A DNA stretch of 64,000 bases. Source: G965220825 sp965220825 (lineage in GTDB: Bacteria; Pseudomonadota; Alphaproteobacteria; UBA828). Every line of letters starts with the position of its first letter. The stretch's first letter is position 1. Shown piece by piece: positions 1 through 7,642 of the stretch. The stretch lies in contig OZ244839.1 in the NCBI GenBank assembly GCA_965220825.1, positions 1,116,001 through 1,180,000 of the forward strand. The letters are read 5' to 3'. Both the position numbers and the translations under genes were made by a program. A model generated the notes under the pieces. That model saw only the letters and a list, made by a program, of their open reading frames with translations. It ran no database searches and was not told the origin of the DNA.

Positions 1-1628
1 ACCGGCTTCTGCCGCTCAACCGTACGGGCGACGAGGAAGGCTGCCGCTACGAGAACGGCGTGGTGCGCACGCCCGAGGGCTTCAAGGACGCCTATGACGC
101 GTTCGCGGGCGGCGGGTGGCTCGGGATCTCCACACCGCTCGCCTATGGCGGTCAGGGGCTGCCCAAGCTGCTCGATGTCGTCCTCGACGAGATGGTGTGC
201 TCCACGAACCTCGCCTTCGGCGTCTATCCGCTGCTCTCCAAGGGTGCCGCGGCACTGATCGAGGCCCATGCGGACGACGCACTGCGGGATGCCTTCCTGC
301 CGAGACTCGTGGACGGGCGCTGGAGCGGCACCATGTGCCTCACCGAATCCCATTGCGGGACGGACCTGGGGCTTATCCGCACGCGCGCGGTGCCCACCGG
401 CGAGGGACGCTACGCGATCACGGGCACCAAGATCTTCATCTCCGCGGGCGAGCACGACCTGACGGAAAACATCGTCCACCTCGTTCTGGCAAAGCTCCCG
501 GACGCACCCGCCGGCGTGCGCGGCATCAGCCTCTTTCTCGTGCCCAAATTCCGTGTCGGACCGGACGGCGAGCCGGGGCCGGCCAACGGCGTCTCCTGCG
601 GCTCCATCGAGGCGAAGATGGGACTCCACGCATCCGCCACTTGCGTGATGCATTTCGAGGAGGCGGAGGGCTTCCTGATCGGCGAGCCTCACAAGGGGCT
701 CCGCTGCATGTTCACCATGATGAACGCGGCGAGACTCGGCGTCGGGCTGCAGGGCCTCGGCCTTGGCGAAACCGCCTACCAGAGCGCCACCGCCTATGCG
801 CGGGACCGCCGCCAGGGCCGCGCGGTCGCCGGCGCGGCGGAGCCGGAAGCGGCGGCGGACCCCATCATCGTCCACCCGGACGTGCGGCGCATGCTTCTCA
901 CCGCGCGGGCACTCAATGAAGGCGCGCGGGCGCTCGCCTACTGGATCGCCGTGGAACTCGACGTGGCGCGCGCCCACCCGGACGCGGGCGTCCGCGAGGA
1001 CGCCGACGAACTGGTCCAGCTCATGACGCCCATCATCAAGGCCTTCTTCACGGATTACGGCTTCGAGGCCACCAATCTCGCGGTGCAGGTCCATGGCGGG
1101 CACGGCTATATCCGCGAGCACGGCATGGAACAGCTCGTGCGCGACGCCCGCATCTCCCAGGTCTATGAAGGCGCGAACGGCATCCAGGCGCTGGACCTGG
1201 TGGGCCGCAAGCTGCCCCGGCGGGCGGGTCGGTGCCTCCGGCACTTCTTCCACCCGGCGAACGCGCTGCTGGAAGAGATGCGGGGCGATGCGGCCCTCGC
1301 CGATATCGCCGGTCCGTTCGAGAAGGCTCTGGAGAAGCTCCGGCTCGCGACGCTCTCCATCGCCGAGCGCGGTGTCGGCGACCCGGAGGAAGCCGCCGCC
1401 GGCGCCACCGACTACCTCAAGCTGTTCGGGCTGGTCGCGGTCGGCTACATGTGGTGCCGCATGGCGACGGTCGCGCGCGACAAGCAGAACGGCGAGGCGT
1501 TCTACGACGCGAAGCTCAAGACCGCGCGCTTCTACATGCAGAAGATACTCCCCGATTCCGCCGGCCTCTTCCTCAAGATCGCGAGCGGCAAGGCCTCGGT
1601 CATGGCCCATGGGGCGGACGAGTTCTGA
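1..1628 (+). CDS. Acyl-CoA dehydrogenase, DmdC-like (5' end outside window)
   Basis: The frame is open from the first bases (...LLPLNRTGDEEG...), so the start lies upstream of the window. The protein is an FAD-dependent acyl-CoA dehydrogenase of the long type with an extra C-terminal domain, as in methylmercaptopropionyl-CoA dehydrogenase DmdC and relatives of about 590 residues. The middle domain has MCLTESHCGTDLG, and the catalytic-base motif YEGANGIQALDL has its Glu codon at 1167-1169. The last 170 residues or so match the extra domain of this subfamily. It passes electrons to ETF, and an ETF-QO lies at 27.3 kb. The CoA-transferase pair follows after 19 bp, so the three probably form one catabolic operon. 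The true substrate cannot be read from sequence. Confidence 0.9.
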   Translation, partial: RLLPLNRTGDEEGCRYENGVVRTPEGFKDAYDAFAGGGWLGISTPLAYGGQGLPKLLDVVLDEMVCSTNLAFGVYPLLSKGAAALIEAHADDALRDAFLPRLVDGRWSGTMCLTESHCGTDLGLIRTRAVPTGEGRYAITGTKIFISAGEHDLTENIVHLVLAKLPDAPAGVRGISLFLVPKFRVGPDGEPGPANGVSCGSIEAKMGLHASATCVMHFEEAEGFLIGEPHKGLRCMFTMMNAARLGVGLQGLGLGETAYQSATAYARDRRQGRAVAGAAEPEAAADPIIVHPDVRRMLLTARALNEGARALAYWIAVELDVARAHPDAGVREDADELVQLMTPIIKAFFTDYGFEATNLAVQVHGGHGYIREHGMEQLVRDARISQVYEGANGIQALDLVGRKLPRRAGRCLRHFFHPANALLEEMRGDAALADIAGPFEKALEKLRLATLSIAERGVGDPEEAAAGATDYLKLFGLVAVGYMWCRMATVARDKQNGEAFYDAKLKTARFYMQKILPDSAGLFLKIASGKASVMAHGADEF

Positions 1629-1647
1629 CGGCGCGGGCGGCCGTACC

Positions 1648-2469
1648 ATGACGGAGGCTCTCTCTCTCGAAGCCCTGGCCCGACGGGTCCCGGACGGCGC
1701 CACCGTCGCCCTACCGCCGGACTACTCCTTCGTGCCGATGGCGGCGGCCCGCGCGCTCGTGCGCCGGGGCGTGAGAGGTTTGCGGCTCGTGACCGTACCC
1801 CAGGCCGGCATGGTGGCGGACCTCCTGATCGGCGCCGGATGCGTGGCGGAAATCGAAACCGCGGCGGTGAGCCTGGGCGAGATCGGCGATGCCCCTCGTT
1901 ACCGGGCGGCGCTGGAAGACGGCACGCTCGCCATCCGGGACTCCACCTGCCCCGCGATCCATGCGGCACTCCAGGCCGCCGAGAAGGGCGTCCCCTTCAT
2001 GCCGCTGCGGGGCCTCATCGGCTCCGACCTCCTCCCCGCCCGCCCGGACTGGCGGGTGGTGGACAATCCCCTCGCAGACGGCGGGGACCCCATCGTTCTG
2101 CTGCCGGCGCTCCGGCCCGACATCGCGCTCTTCCACGCACCCTATGCGGATTCGCACGGCAATATCTGGATCGGGCGGCGGCGCGAACTCGCCACCATGG
2201 CCCATGCCGCGTCGGCCGCCCTGGTGACCGTGGAGGAGGTCCGCTCCTGCGACCTGATGGCGGATGACGCGTTGGCGGCAGGCGCGCTTCCGGCGCTCTA
2301 TGTCACCGCGTTCGCGGAAGCGCCGCGGGGCGCATGGCCCCTTGGCCTCAGCGGCCGTTACGAAGCGGATCGTGAGCACCTCGCCCGCTACGCGGCGCTT
2401 GCACGGACGGAAGACGGCTTCGAGCGATATTGCACGGAGCATGTAACGGACGCACGCGCCGCCGAATGA
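1648..2469 (+). CDS. CoA-transferase subunit A (glutaconate CoA-transferase type)
   Basis: A 273-residue class I CoA-transferase alpha subunit. Family landmarks are DLLIGAGCVAEIET, VSLGEIGDAPRYR and GVPFMPLRGLIGSDLL, followed by DSHGNIWIG. The ATG at 1648 is chosen because it follows the acyl-CoA dehydrogenase stop closely and gives the usual N-terminus; no strong ribosome site is visible, so translation may be coupled. The stop overlaps the subunit B start (ATGA). The pair would move CoA between an acyl-CoA and a free acid, probably activating the substrate of the upstream dehydrogenase. No acyl-CoA ligase is visible nearby. The acid used is unknown. Confidence 0.85.
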   Translation: MTEALSLEALARRVPDGATVALPPDYSFVPMAAARALVRRGVRGLRLVTVPQAGMVADLLIGAGCVAEIETAAVSLGEIGDAPRYRAALEDGTLAIRDSTCPAIHAALQAAEKGVPFMPLRGLIGSDLLPARPDWRVVDNPLADGGDPIVLLPALRPDIALFHAPYADSHGNIWIGRRRELATMAHAASAALVTVEEVRSCDLMADDALAAGALPALYVTAFAEAPRGAWPLGLSGRYEADREHLARYAALARTEDGFERYCTEHVTDARAAE

Positions 2470-3191
2470 GCCCGGAGACGACCGTTCTCCTGATCGATGC
2501 CATCGCGCGAATGCTCGCCGGCCTTCGTCATGTGGCGGTGGGTGCGGCATCGCCCCTCCCCGGTGCCGCGGCATTGCTGGCGAGGGAACTCGGCGGGGGC
2601 CGCCCCACCGTCACGATTCTCGGCGGACGGACGGGCGACGACTTCACCGAGGGCGGGCGGGAACTCTTCGACCGCGCGGGCCAGGGCCGGATCGACGCGT
2701 TCTTTCTGGGCGGTGCGCAGATCGACGGCGGCGCGAACGTCAATCTGGTCGGCGTGGGCGGCTATCCGGCGCCGGCGCGACGCTTTCCCGGCTCCTATGG
2801 CTCGGCCTATCTCTATTTCGCCGTGCCCAGGGTGATCCTCTTTCGGCTCGAGCACAGCCCGCGCACCCTTGTGCGCAAGGTGGACTTCATCAGCGCGCCG
2901 GGCACCAGCCCTCCCGGGGTCCATCGCGCGGGCGGCCCTTATGCGCTGGTGACCGAACGCTGCATCTTCCGCTTCGAACGGGCGCAAGCGCGCTTCCGTC
3001 TCGCCTCGCTGCATCCGGGTCACACGCTGGACGAGGTGCGGGCGGAGACGGGCTTCGATTTCGACTGCGAAGGCCGCGTTCCGGAAACGCCTGCACCGGA
3101 CGCGCGATCCCGCGCTCTGATCGCGGGGCCCGTGGGTGCGGCGATCGCCGAGGTCTACCCTCGTTTCGCCGCCTCCCTGCCGGCGGCCTGA
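2466..3191 (+). CDS. CoA-transferase subunit B (glutaconate CoA-transferase type)
   Basis: A 241-residue beta subunit partnering the preceding gene; its ATG overlaps the A-subunit stop (ATGA), which implies coupled translation and equal dosage. Recognisable blocks are RIDAFFLGGAQIDGGANVNLVG, RRFPGSYGSAYLY and the LVRKVDFISAPG region, typical of the CoA-transferase beta-like proteins common in Alphaproteobacteria. I could not place the catalytic glutamate of glutaconate CoA-transferase with confidence, so activity is inferred from pairing and family. The gene ends 18 bp before the convergent coq7 gene. Confidence 0.8.
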   Translation: MSPETTVLLIDAIARMLAGLRHVAVGAASPLPGAAALLARELGGGRPTVTILGGRTGDDFTEGGRELFDRAGQGRIDAFFLGGAQIDGGANVNLVGVGGYPAPARRFPGSYGSAYLYFAVPRVILFRLEHSPRTLVRKVDFISAPGTSPPGVHRAGGPYALVTERCIFRFERAQARFRLASLHPGHTLDEVRAETGFDFDCEGRVPETPAPDARSRALIAGPVGAAIAEVYPRFAASLPAA

Positions 3192-3200
3192 CGCCGCCGG
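3180..3200. terminator. Stem-loop between convergent genes
   Basis: Perfect 8-bp arms CCGGCGGC and GCCGCCGG surround a 5-nt loop that contains the stop codon of the CoA-transferase B gene. It lies between that gene and the convergent coq7 gene, where a bidirectional terminator would be expected. There is no T-run, so Rho-independent termination is doubtful. Confidence 0.4.
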
Positions 3201-3209
3201 GCGCGGCAA

Positions 3210-3803
3210 TCAAATCCGCTCAGAAAGCCAGATGGCGAGCCGCGCACCGCGCCCGATAACCGCCCGCATCCCCGCATAACCCAACGTCTTTTCCGCGCCG
3301 TGGGCGAGGCCTGTTTCGCGGTGCCGCGCCTCGTCGGCGCCGAATTCCTCCAGCGTCTGCCGCAAGGCCGCCTCGTCTTCTCCGAGACGGGCGGCCTGTG
3401 CCGCGTAATGCTCCTCGATGACCTCTTCCACGGCGACGGTGCAGGCCATGGCGGCCCGTTCGCCGAGCAGTGCCGTCGCCGCTCCCAGGGCGAAACCGGC
3501 GGCGTTCCATACCGGCGAAAGCGCGGTCGGGCGCACCCGCCGCTCCACCAGAAGCGCATCGAACGCATCCAGATGGGCCTGCTCGGCGGCCGCCATCTCG
3601 CGTATCGCCGGCGCCGCCTTGCTCCGCCCGAGCACGGCGAGCTGGCCGTCATAGATTCGCCGGGCACCATATTCCCCGGCGTGATCGACCCGGAGCATGC
3701 GGGCGATCAACTCCTCCCGGGTCGGATCGCCAGGGAGCCGATCCTCTCCCGTGACCGCGGGACGCGGCTCAGCGTCTCTCCCTTCCTTCACGGCGTTCCC
3801 CAT
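3210..3803 (-). CDS. coq7: 3-demethoxyubiquinol 3-hydroxylase (COQ7/CAT5 family)
   Basis: A carboxylate-bridged di-iron monooxygenase for the penultimate hydroxylation of ubiquinone synthesis at the inner membrane. All six metal ligands are visible in the 197-residue product: E44 (HAGEYGA), E74 and H77 (EQAHL), E126 (VEEVIEEH), E158 and H161 (DEARH). Length matches the short bacterial COQ7 form. I chose the ATG at 3803 (MGNAVKEG), just ahead of the conserved REELIARMLRVDHAGE block. Its first 16 bp overlap the end of dsbB, so it is last in a MaoC-dsbB-coq7 unit. Tight overlap suggests co-translation, though the three pathways are not obviously linked. Confidence 0.9.
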   Translation of the reverse strand: MGNAVKEGRDAEPRPAVTGEDRLPGDPTREELIARMLRVDHAGEYGARRIYDGQLAVLGRSKAAPAIREMAAAEQAHLDAFDALLVERRVRPTALSPVWNAAGFALGAATALLGERAAMACTVAVEEVIEEHYAAQAARLGEDEAALRQTLEEFGADEARHRETGLAHGAEKTLGYAGMRAVIGRGARLAIWLSERI

Positions 3804-4312
3804 CCCGGTCGCGCAGCGAACACCAAGGCCGCCACTGCGGCGGCGAACGAGACCAGGGCGTTCCAACCGGCGAGCGAAACCCCGCCCAGCGACCATGGCA
3901 CCTCGTCGCATGCGGCAAGCGGCGCAGCCATGACCTGCGCCCTGATTTCCTCCAGCGTACCGCCATCGAGCGGCGCTGCGCAGACGCTCCCGAACCAGCC
4001 CTGCTCCACACCCGCATGGTAGACCCCATATCCCGCGGTCACCAGCAGCGCCACCCCGCTCGCGGCCAGAAGCGCACGGCGGACGGGAAGCGGCGCAGCG
4101 GCCGCCGCGAGGCCCAGTGCGAGCACCGCAAAATGCGGATAGCGCTGAATGATGCAGAGGGGGCACGGCGCGAGGCCCCCGAGATATTGGAAGCCATAGG
4201 CGGCGCCGAGGGAGACCGCGCTTGCCAAGGTCACCAGAAGGGGCGCCGCCCGGCCTTCAGGCGCGCGCGCGAAGAGCCGCTCCCGGCCCCGGCGTGAAGC
4301 GGGCCCCGTCAC
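3788..4312 (-). CDS. dsbB: Disulfide bond formation protein B
   Basis: A 174-residue inner-membrane protein that reoxidises periplasmic DsbA and passes electrons to ubiquinone. It has the quinone-side CPLC pair (C50, C53, in GLAPCPLCIIQRYPH), a second periplasmic pair (C111 and C135), and four hydrophobic stretches as expected for DsbB. The frame stays open far upstream over the MaoC gene. I chose the GTG at 4312 because it overlaps the MaoC stop (GTGA) and gives normal family length. The link with ubiquinone may explain the neighbouring coq7, but that is inference. Confidence 0.85.
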   Translation of the reverse strand: MTGPASRRGRERLFARAPEGRAAPLLVTLASAVSLGAAYGFQYLGGLAPCPLCIIQRYPHFAVLALGLAAAAAPLPVRRALLAASGVALLVTAGYGVYHAGVEQGWFGSVCAAPLDGGTLEEIRAQVMAAPLAACDEVPWSLGGVSLAGWNALVSFAAAVAALVFAARPGWGTP

Positions 4313-4773
4313 CCGCTCGGTGCGGGAGGCGAGCGGCGCATGAACTGGGCGCAGGTCATTTGCAGCACCACTTCGCCACGCTGGTTGAGTACCTCCATGC
4401 GATGGCGCACGATGCCGCGATCCGGCTTGGAGCGCGACGGCCGCGCGTCCAATACCTCGCCCCTCGCGCGTAACGTATCGCCGGGACGCACCGGGCGCAC
4501 CCAGCGGAGTTCGTCGACCCCGGGGGAGCCCATACCGAGGTCCGGGTCGAAGATACGCGCCTGGAACAGAAGGCGCAGCCCGATCGCAAAGGTCTGCACG
4601 CCACTCGCAATGAGGCCGCCGAAGGGGCCCGATTCGGCGCCGTGAACATCCATGTGGAAGGGTTGCGGATCGTAGAGCAGAGCGAATTCCAGGATCTCCG
4701 CCTCGCTCAAGGTCTTGCCGCCCGTCTCGAACCGCGCGCCGGCCTTTACGTCCTCGAACCGCCAGTTGTGCAT
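4309..4773 (-). CDS. MaoC-family hot-dog dehydratase
   Basis: A 154-residue single hot-dog protein of the MaoC / (R)-specific enoyl-CoA hydratase group. The YDPQPFHMD motif (residues 34-42) supplies the Asp-His dyad (D35, H40) of R-hydratases. It is followed by the hot-dog helix region with GGLIASGVQTFAIGLRL and a basic-polar strand. A GGGAG ribosome site lies upstream of the ATG at 4773. It is the first gene of a leftward unit, with its stop overlapping the dsbB start. It probably hydrates an enoyl-CoA; chain length and pathway are unknown. Upstream is the insertion-relic region, so its promoter may lie in foreign DNA. Confidence 0.85.
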   Translation of the reverse strand: MHNWRFEDVKAGARFETGGKTLSEAEILEFALLYDPQPFHMDVHGAESGPFGGLIASGVQTFAIGLRLLFQARIFDPDLGMGSPGVDELRWVRPVRPGDTLRARGEVLDARPSRSKPDRGIVRHRMEVLNQRGEVVLQMTCAQFMRRSPPAPSG

Positions 4774-4839
4774 TGCCTTCTCCCGATGGGGCCGCGACTC
4801 TATGATTCCCCGCTCCCATCGCCAACCCTGTGTCCTCGT

Positions 4840-5018
4840 TCAGGACGCTTGAGACGCTGGGGTTTCTTCGGCTGTCAGATTGGCAAGCCATTCGGCCGGG
4901 GTTTGTCCGCCAGGGCCTGGTTGGGTCTGATGGTATTGAACGCGTCGGCAAAGCCGTCGATCCGGATGGCCTTGGCGGGAAAGGGCATGTCGGCCTGGAG
5001 CTTGTCGAGGAGCGAGCT
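4840..5018 (-). pseudogene. Transposase relic, IS481-like integrase core
   Basis: Reading leftward from 5018, one frame gives SSLLDKLQADMPFPAKAIRI followed at once by DGFADAFNTIRPNQAL. The first part resembles the strand before the second catalytic Asp of IS481-type integrases (FPVKAIQVDGGSEF), the second the C-terminal tail (YNTVRPHQALG). The catalytic middle is therefore deleted. The tail then jumps frame to GGQTPAEWLANLTAEET, so a frameshift is also present. The stop is at 4840-4842. No product is expected to be active. Confidence 0.6.
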
Positions 5019-5090
5019 GGAGCCGTGGCCCCGGTGGGGCCGTGCAAGTCCGGCGCACCGGCGTTATGGGCGGTGGCGCGGCGCCCCTTT

Positions 5091-5172
5091 TTTGGTGCGC
5101 GGGTCTCCAGGCCCGCATTTTTCTTCTTCTCGAAAAACAAAAACATGCGGGCCTGGAGACCCGCGCACCAAA
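5091..5172. repeat. Large palindrome, copy A
   Basis: Arms at 5091-5118 and 5145-5172 are perfect 28-bp inverted repeats with core GCGGGTCTCCAGGCCCGC. The 26-nt loop (5119-5144) is almost entirely A and T apart from a few C/G and can pair further (TTTTC with GAAAA). A T-run lies just left of the left arm. The same palindrome recurs at 31791, 50179 and 61561. No T-run follows either arm outward on the transcribed side, so it is not a classical terminator. Confidence 0.95.
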
Positions 5173-5180
5173 CCTGTCAT

Positions 5181-5228
5181 GGGGCCTCCGAAGCGGTTGA
5201 TGTGTCCACCAACCGCTTCGGAGACCCC
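5181..5228. repeat. Small palindrome within element copy A
   Basis: Arms at 5181-5199 and 5210-5228 pair over 19 bp with one mismatch around CTCCGAAGCGGTTG; the loop is 10 nt (ATGTGTCCAC). A degraded version lies at the matching place in copy B (about 31734-31780). It lies 8 bp from the large palindrome, so the element end would fold into two adjacent hairpins. Confidence 0.9.
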
Positions 5229-5404
5229 CAACCTCGTTTCAAGAGACGCGCCTCATACTTGTCTAAACTTGCACATACTGGGAGACGTCAGTAACAGATG
5301 GCGTGTCCAGTCCATGTATCAAACAATCCGTCCGATTCTGGACGGTTCCCAAGCCGTGGAGGGTTTGAATGCGTTCGACGAAGCTGGCCCGGAGGGTACG
5401 GTTG

Positions 5405-5659
5405 ATGAAGTTCCGGGAGATATACCGCCGCACGCTTCGTCGTGAGCTGAGCCAGGTCGAGGCGGCGGAGATATTGGGGATCTCGGAACGGACCTTCCGG
5501 CATTGGCGCGACCGCTATGAGGCGGATGGGGCCCAGGGTCTTTACGACCGCCGCCTGGACCGGGCCTCCGCCCCGCGCGCATCGGTGGACGAGGTGGCGG
5601 TCAACGACTCGAACCACCACGCCGCGGCGCGACATGACAGTCAGCCTCTCGGACGCTGA
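5405..5659 (+). pseudogene. Transposase N-terminal fragment, ISNCY-like
   Basis: An 84-codon frame beginning MKFREIYRRTLRRELSQVEA. Residues 1 to about 58 form a helix-turn-helix (SQVEAAEILGISERTFRHW) followed by DRYEADGAQGLYDRRLDRAS and VDEV, which closely resembles the N-terminus of ISNCY/IS1202-type transposases of 400 or more residues. After VDEV the sequence diverges and soon stops, and no integrase core follows. It is a truncated remnant, not a free regulator. It points away from relic copy A and seems to be an independent insertion. Confidence 0.65.
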
Positions 5660-5693
5660 GGCCCTCCGGACCACGTTCTAGCAACCGCCGGCA

Positions 5694-5763
5694 CGGCGCG
5701 GCCTGCGGGGCTTCAAGCTGGTGATCGCCGGCGGACTACACAAGGATCAACGCCGCCACGTCA
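5694..5763 (+). pseudogene. Possible IS256-like transposase scrap
   Basis: A short stretch translates as RRGLRGFKLVIAGGLHKD, which resembles the RGLRGVxLVISDxHxGL segment around the second catalytic Asp of IS256-family transposases. The Asp itself is missing and the similarity stops within about 25 residues. It is not derived from the intact IS256 at 24.2 kb, whose matching segment is different. The evidence is weak. The rest of 5660-5860 holds nothing I recognise. Confidence 0.3.
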
Positions 5764-5860
5764 ACGTCTCCGAACCGGCAGCACCCGCTTTGCTCCGCAG
5801 CCGCAGGACGGAGAGGCGCGGTCCGGGCGACGGAGGTGCTCGTACGCGGCATGACGTCCT

Positions 5861-6757
5861 TCAAGCGCCCGGTGGCGATGGCGGGGCGGGCGTCTTCAGG
5901 CGGGCGGCTTCCCAGGCGAGCATGGCGCGTTTGCGGGCAGGTCCCCATTCGTAGTTGGAGATCCGGCCGGTGCTGCGAATCACGCGGTGACAGGGGATCA
6001 GATAGGAGATCGGGTTGGCAGCCACCGCACCGCCCACGGCACGGGCGCTTCGCGGCAGGCCGAGCGCCCGGGCCAGTGCGTGGTAAGCGACGACCCGGCC
6101 CGGCGGAATCCGCAGCAGGGCCTCCCAGACCTTGAGTTGGAAGCCCGTCCCCGGCACGGCAAGGGCAATGGGCTCCGCCGCCGTGCCGGCGGGCTCGAAG
6201 ATGCGCGCGACGATGGCGGCGGCCGCACGGCGATCCTCCCGGAAGCGGGCCGCTGGCCAGCGCTCCGCAAAACGCCGGCACACCTCTTCTTCGCCGCCTT
6301 CATCGGCGAAACCGAGCGCGCAGAGGCCACGCACCGTAAGCCCGACGAAACAGGGGCCGAACGGGCTCGGGCAGATCCCGAAGGCGATGTCCACGCCCTC
6401 GCCGCCTCTCTTGAAGGCGCCGGGGCTCATGCCCTCATAGGTAACGAAGAGATCGTGAAGCCGACCGGGCCCGGAGAGGCCTGCGTCATAGGTGGTATCG
6501 AGAACGCTGGCCGAGGCTTCAAGCTGCGCTTTCGCGTACTCCAGGGTGAGGAACTGGCCGAAACGCTTGGGCGAAATGCCCGCCCAGCGGCGGAACAGGC
6601 GCTGGAACGCGTGAGGCGGCAGGCCCACCTCCCGCGCCACCTCCTCGAGCGAAGGCTGTTCGCGGAAGTTCGCCGCGAGGTAGGCGATGGCCGTTTCCAT
6701 GCGGGCATAGTCGCGCGCATTCCGCTCGATATCCGTGGCCGACGGTGCCGCTGTCAT
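5861..6757 (-). CDS. Ada-like O6-methylguanine-DNA methyltransferase with AraC HTH domain
   Basis: A 298-residue two-part protein. Residues 20-115 form an AraC-type DNA-binding domain (EVAREVGLPPHAFQRLFRRW); residues 125-290 form the suicide methyltransferase, with acceptor C256 in IPCHRVIRS and the FQLKVWEALLRIPPG segment. It matches Ada without the N-terminal zinc methyl-phosphotriester domain, so it can repair O6-methylguanine but lacks the Ada methyl-phosphotriester switch. It could still act as a regulator. A GGGAG site precedes the ATG. It stands alone, downstream of thiD and next to the IS graveyard. Confidence 0.9.
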   Translation of the reverse strand: MTAAPSATDIERNARDYARMETAIAYLAANFREQPSLEEVAREVGLPPHAFQRLFRRWAGISPKRFGQFLTLEYAKAQLEASASVLDTTYDAGLSGPGRLHDLFVTYEGMSPGAFKRGGEGVDIAFGICPSPFGPCFVGLTVRGLCALGFADEGGEEEVCRRFAERWPAARFREDRRAAAAIVARIFEPAGTAAEPIALAVPGTGFQLKVWEALLRIPPGRVVAYHALARALGLPRSARAVGGAVAANPISYLIPCHRVIRSTGRISNYEWGPARKRAMLAWEAARLKTPAPPSPPGA

Positions 6758-6838
6758 TTCAGATCTCCCGGGTCGCAGGTTCGGCGCCCACCCTGGATGC
6801 CCCGCAGCCCCTCCGCCACCCGATAGTTGCGGCGCGCT

Positions 6839-7642
6839 TCAGCCTTCGGTCCGGGACGGCGCCGCGGTGTGATCCAGCGGCCCGTGGCCCCTGCCATAGC
6901 CGGGCGCGCACTCGATTGCGGCACGAAGATAGTCGCGCGCGCGTTGCACGGCGGCGGCAGCAGCCATGCCCTGGGCAAGGCCGGTGGCAATGGCGGAGGC
7001 GAGCGTACAGCCCGTCCCGTGGGTATGACGGCTCGCGATGCGCGGCCCCTCGAACCGTGTCTCGCCACCGTGCTCGAGCAGCAAGTCGACCACCATGTCG
7101 GAGTGCCGGTGGCCGCCCTTGACGAGAACGGCCGCTGGCCCCAGCGCTCGGATCGCGTGCGCTGCGCGCGCCATATCGTCCACCGTCTCGATCGAGCGCC
7201 CGGTGAGCGCTTCGGCCTCGGGTATATTGGGCGTTACCAGCCGGGCAAGCGGAAGCAACCGTTCCGCCAGTGCGCGCAAGGCGGCCGCTTCCAGCAGCGC
7301 GTCGCCGCTCTTTGCGACAAGCACGGGATCGACCACCACGGGAAGGCCCTTTCCCTCTCGTTCCAACACGCGCGCAACCTCCTCGATCACGCTCGCGCTG
7401 TGGAGCATTCCGGTCTTGATGCAGTCCGCGCCTATGTCCTTCAGCACCACGCGCATCTGGTCGGCCACGAAATCCACCGGTACCGCATGGACGCGGTGGA
7501 CGGCGATCGTGTCCTGCACGGTAAGCGCGGTGACGGCGGTCGCGGCATAGCCGCCGAGAGCCGTGACCGTCTTGATATCCGCCTGGATTCCGGCGCCGCC
7601 CCCGGAATCCGAGCCCGCGACGACGAGGACCCGCCCGTTCAC
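6839..7642 (-). CDS. thiD: Hydroxymethylpyrimidine / phosphomethylpyrimidine kinase
   Basis: A 267-residue ribokinase-fold enzyme that phosphorylates HMP and HMP-phosphate in thiamine diphosphate synthesis. Visible motifs are the N-terminal AGSDSGGGAGIQADIKT, the VVDPVLVAKSG segment, and the anion-hole motif RHTHGTGCTLASAIA with its catalytic region. The ATG overlaps the glmM stop (ATGA), placing it at the end of the large leftward housekeeping block. I saw no TPP riboswitch, which fits its internal operon position. No other thiamine gene is in the window. Confidence 0.93.
   Translation of the reverse strand: MNGRVLVVAGSDSGGGAGIQADIKTVTALGGYAATAVTALTVQDTIAVHRVHAVPVDFVADQMRVVLKDIGADCIKTGMLHSASVIEEVARVLEREGKGLPVVVDPVLVAKSGDALLEAAALRALAERLLPLARLVTPNIPEAEALTGRSIETVDDMARAAHAIRALGPAAVLVKGGHRHSDMVVDLLLEHGGETRFEGPRIASRHTHGTGCTLASAIATGLAQGMAAAAAVQRARDYLRAAIECAPGYGRGHGPLDHTAAPSRTEG

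Larger units (their letters stand above)
4835..5241 (-). mobile_element. Composite relic element, copy A
   Basis: About 407 bp that reads leftward as: a leader beginning TGAAACGAGGTTGGGGG, a small palindrome, the large 28-bp palindrome, an A-run followed by GGGGCGCC, and a transposase C-terminal relic ending at CGTCCTGAACGAG. A second copy with the same order lies at 31722-31981, lacking about 150 bp between large palindrome and relic. The shared ends give the boundaries used here. I see no flanking direct repeat. It separates the MaoC gene from the ISNCY-like fragment and probably represents a decayed or non-autonomous mobile element. Confidence 0.65.

Noticed and set aside
4313..5146. N-terminal extension of DsbB by about 280 residues
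   Set aside because: The extension would run through the MaoC gene and the relic element in another frame and contains no signal or domain. The GTG at 4312 gives normal DsbB length.
5091..5172. Large palindromes as intrinsic terminators
   Set aside because: The arms are strong enough, but no T-run follows the hairpin on the transcribed side in any copy, and the loops are too long for classic terminators.
5405..5659. Free-standing HTH regulator
   Set aside because: The HTH and the following DRYEA..GL.DRRL block belong to an ISNCY-like transposase N-terminus, and the remainder is lost.
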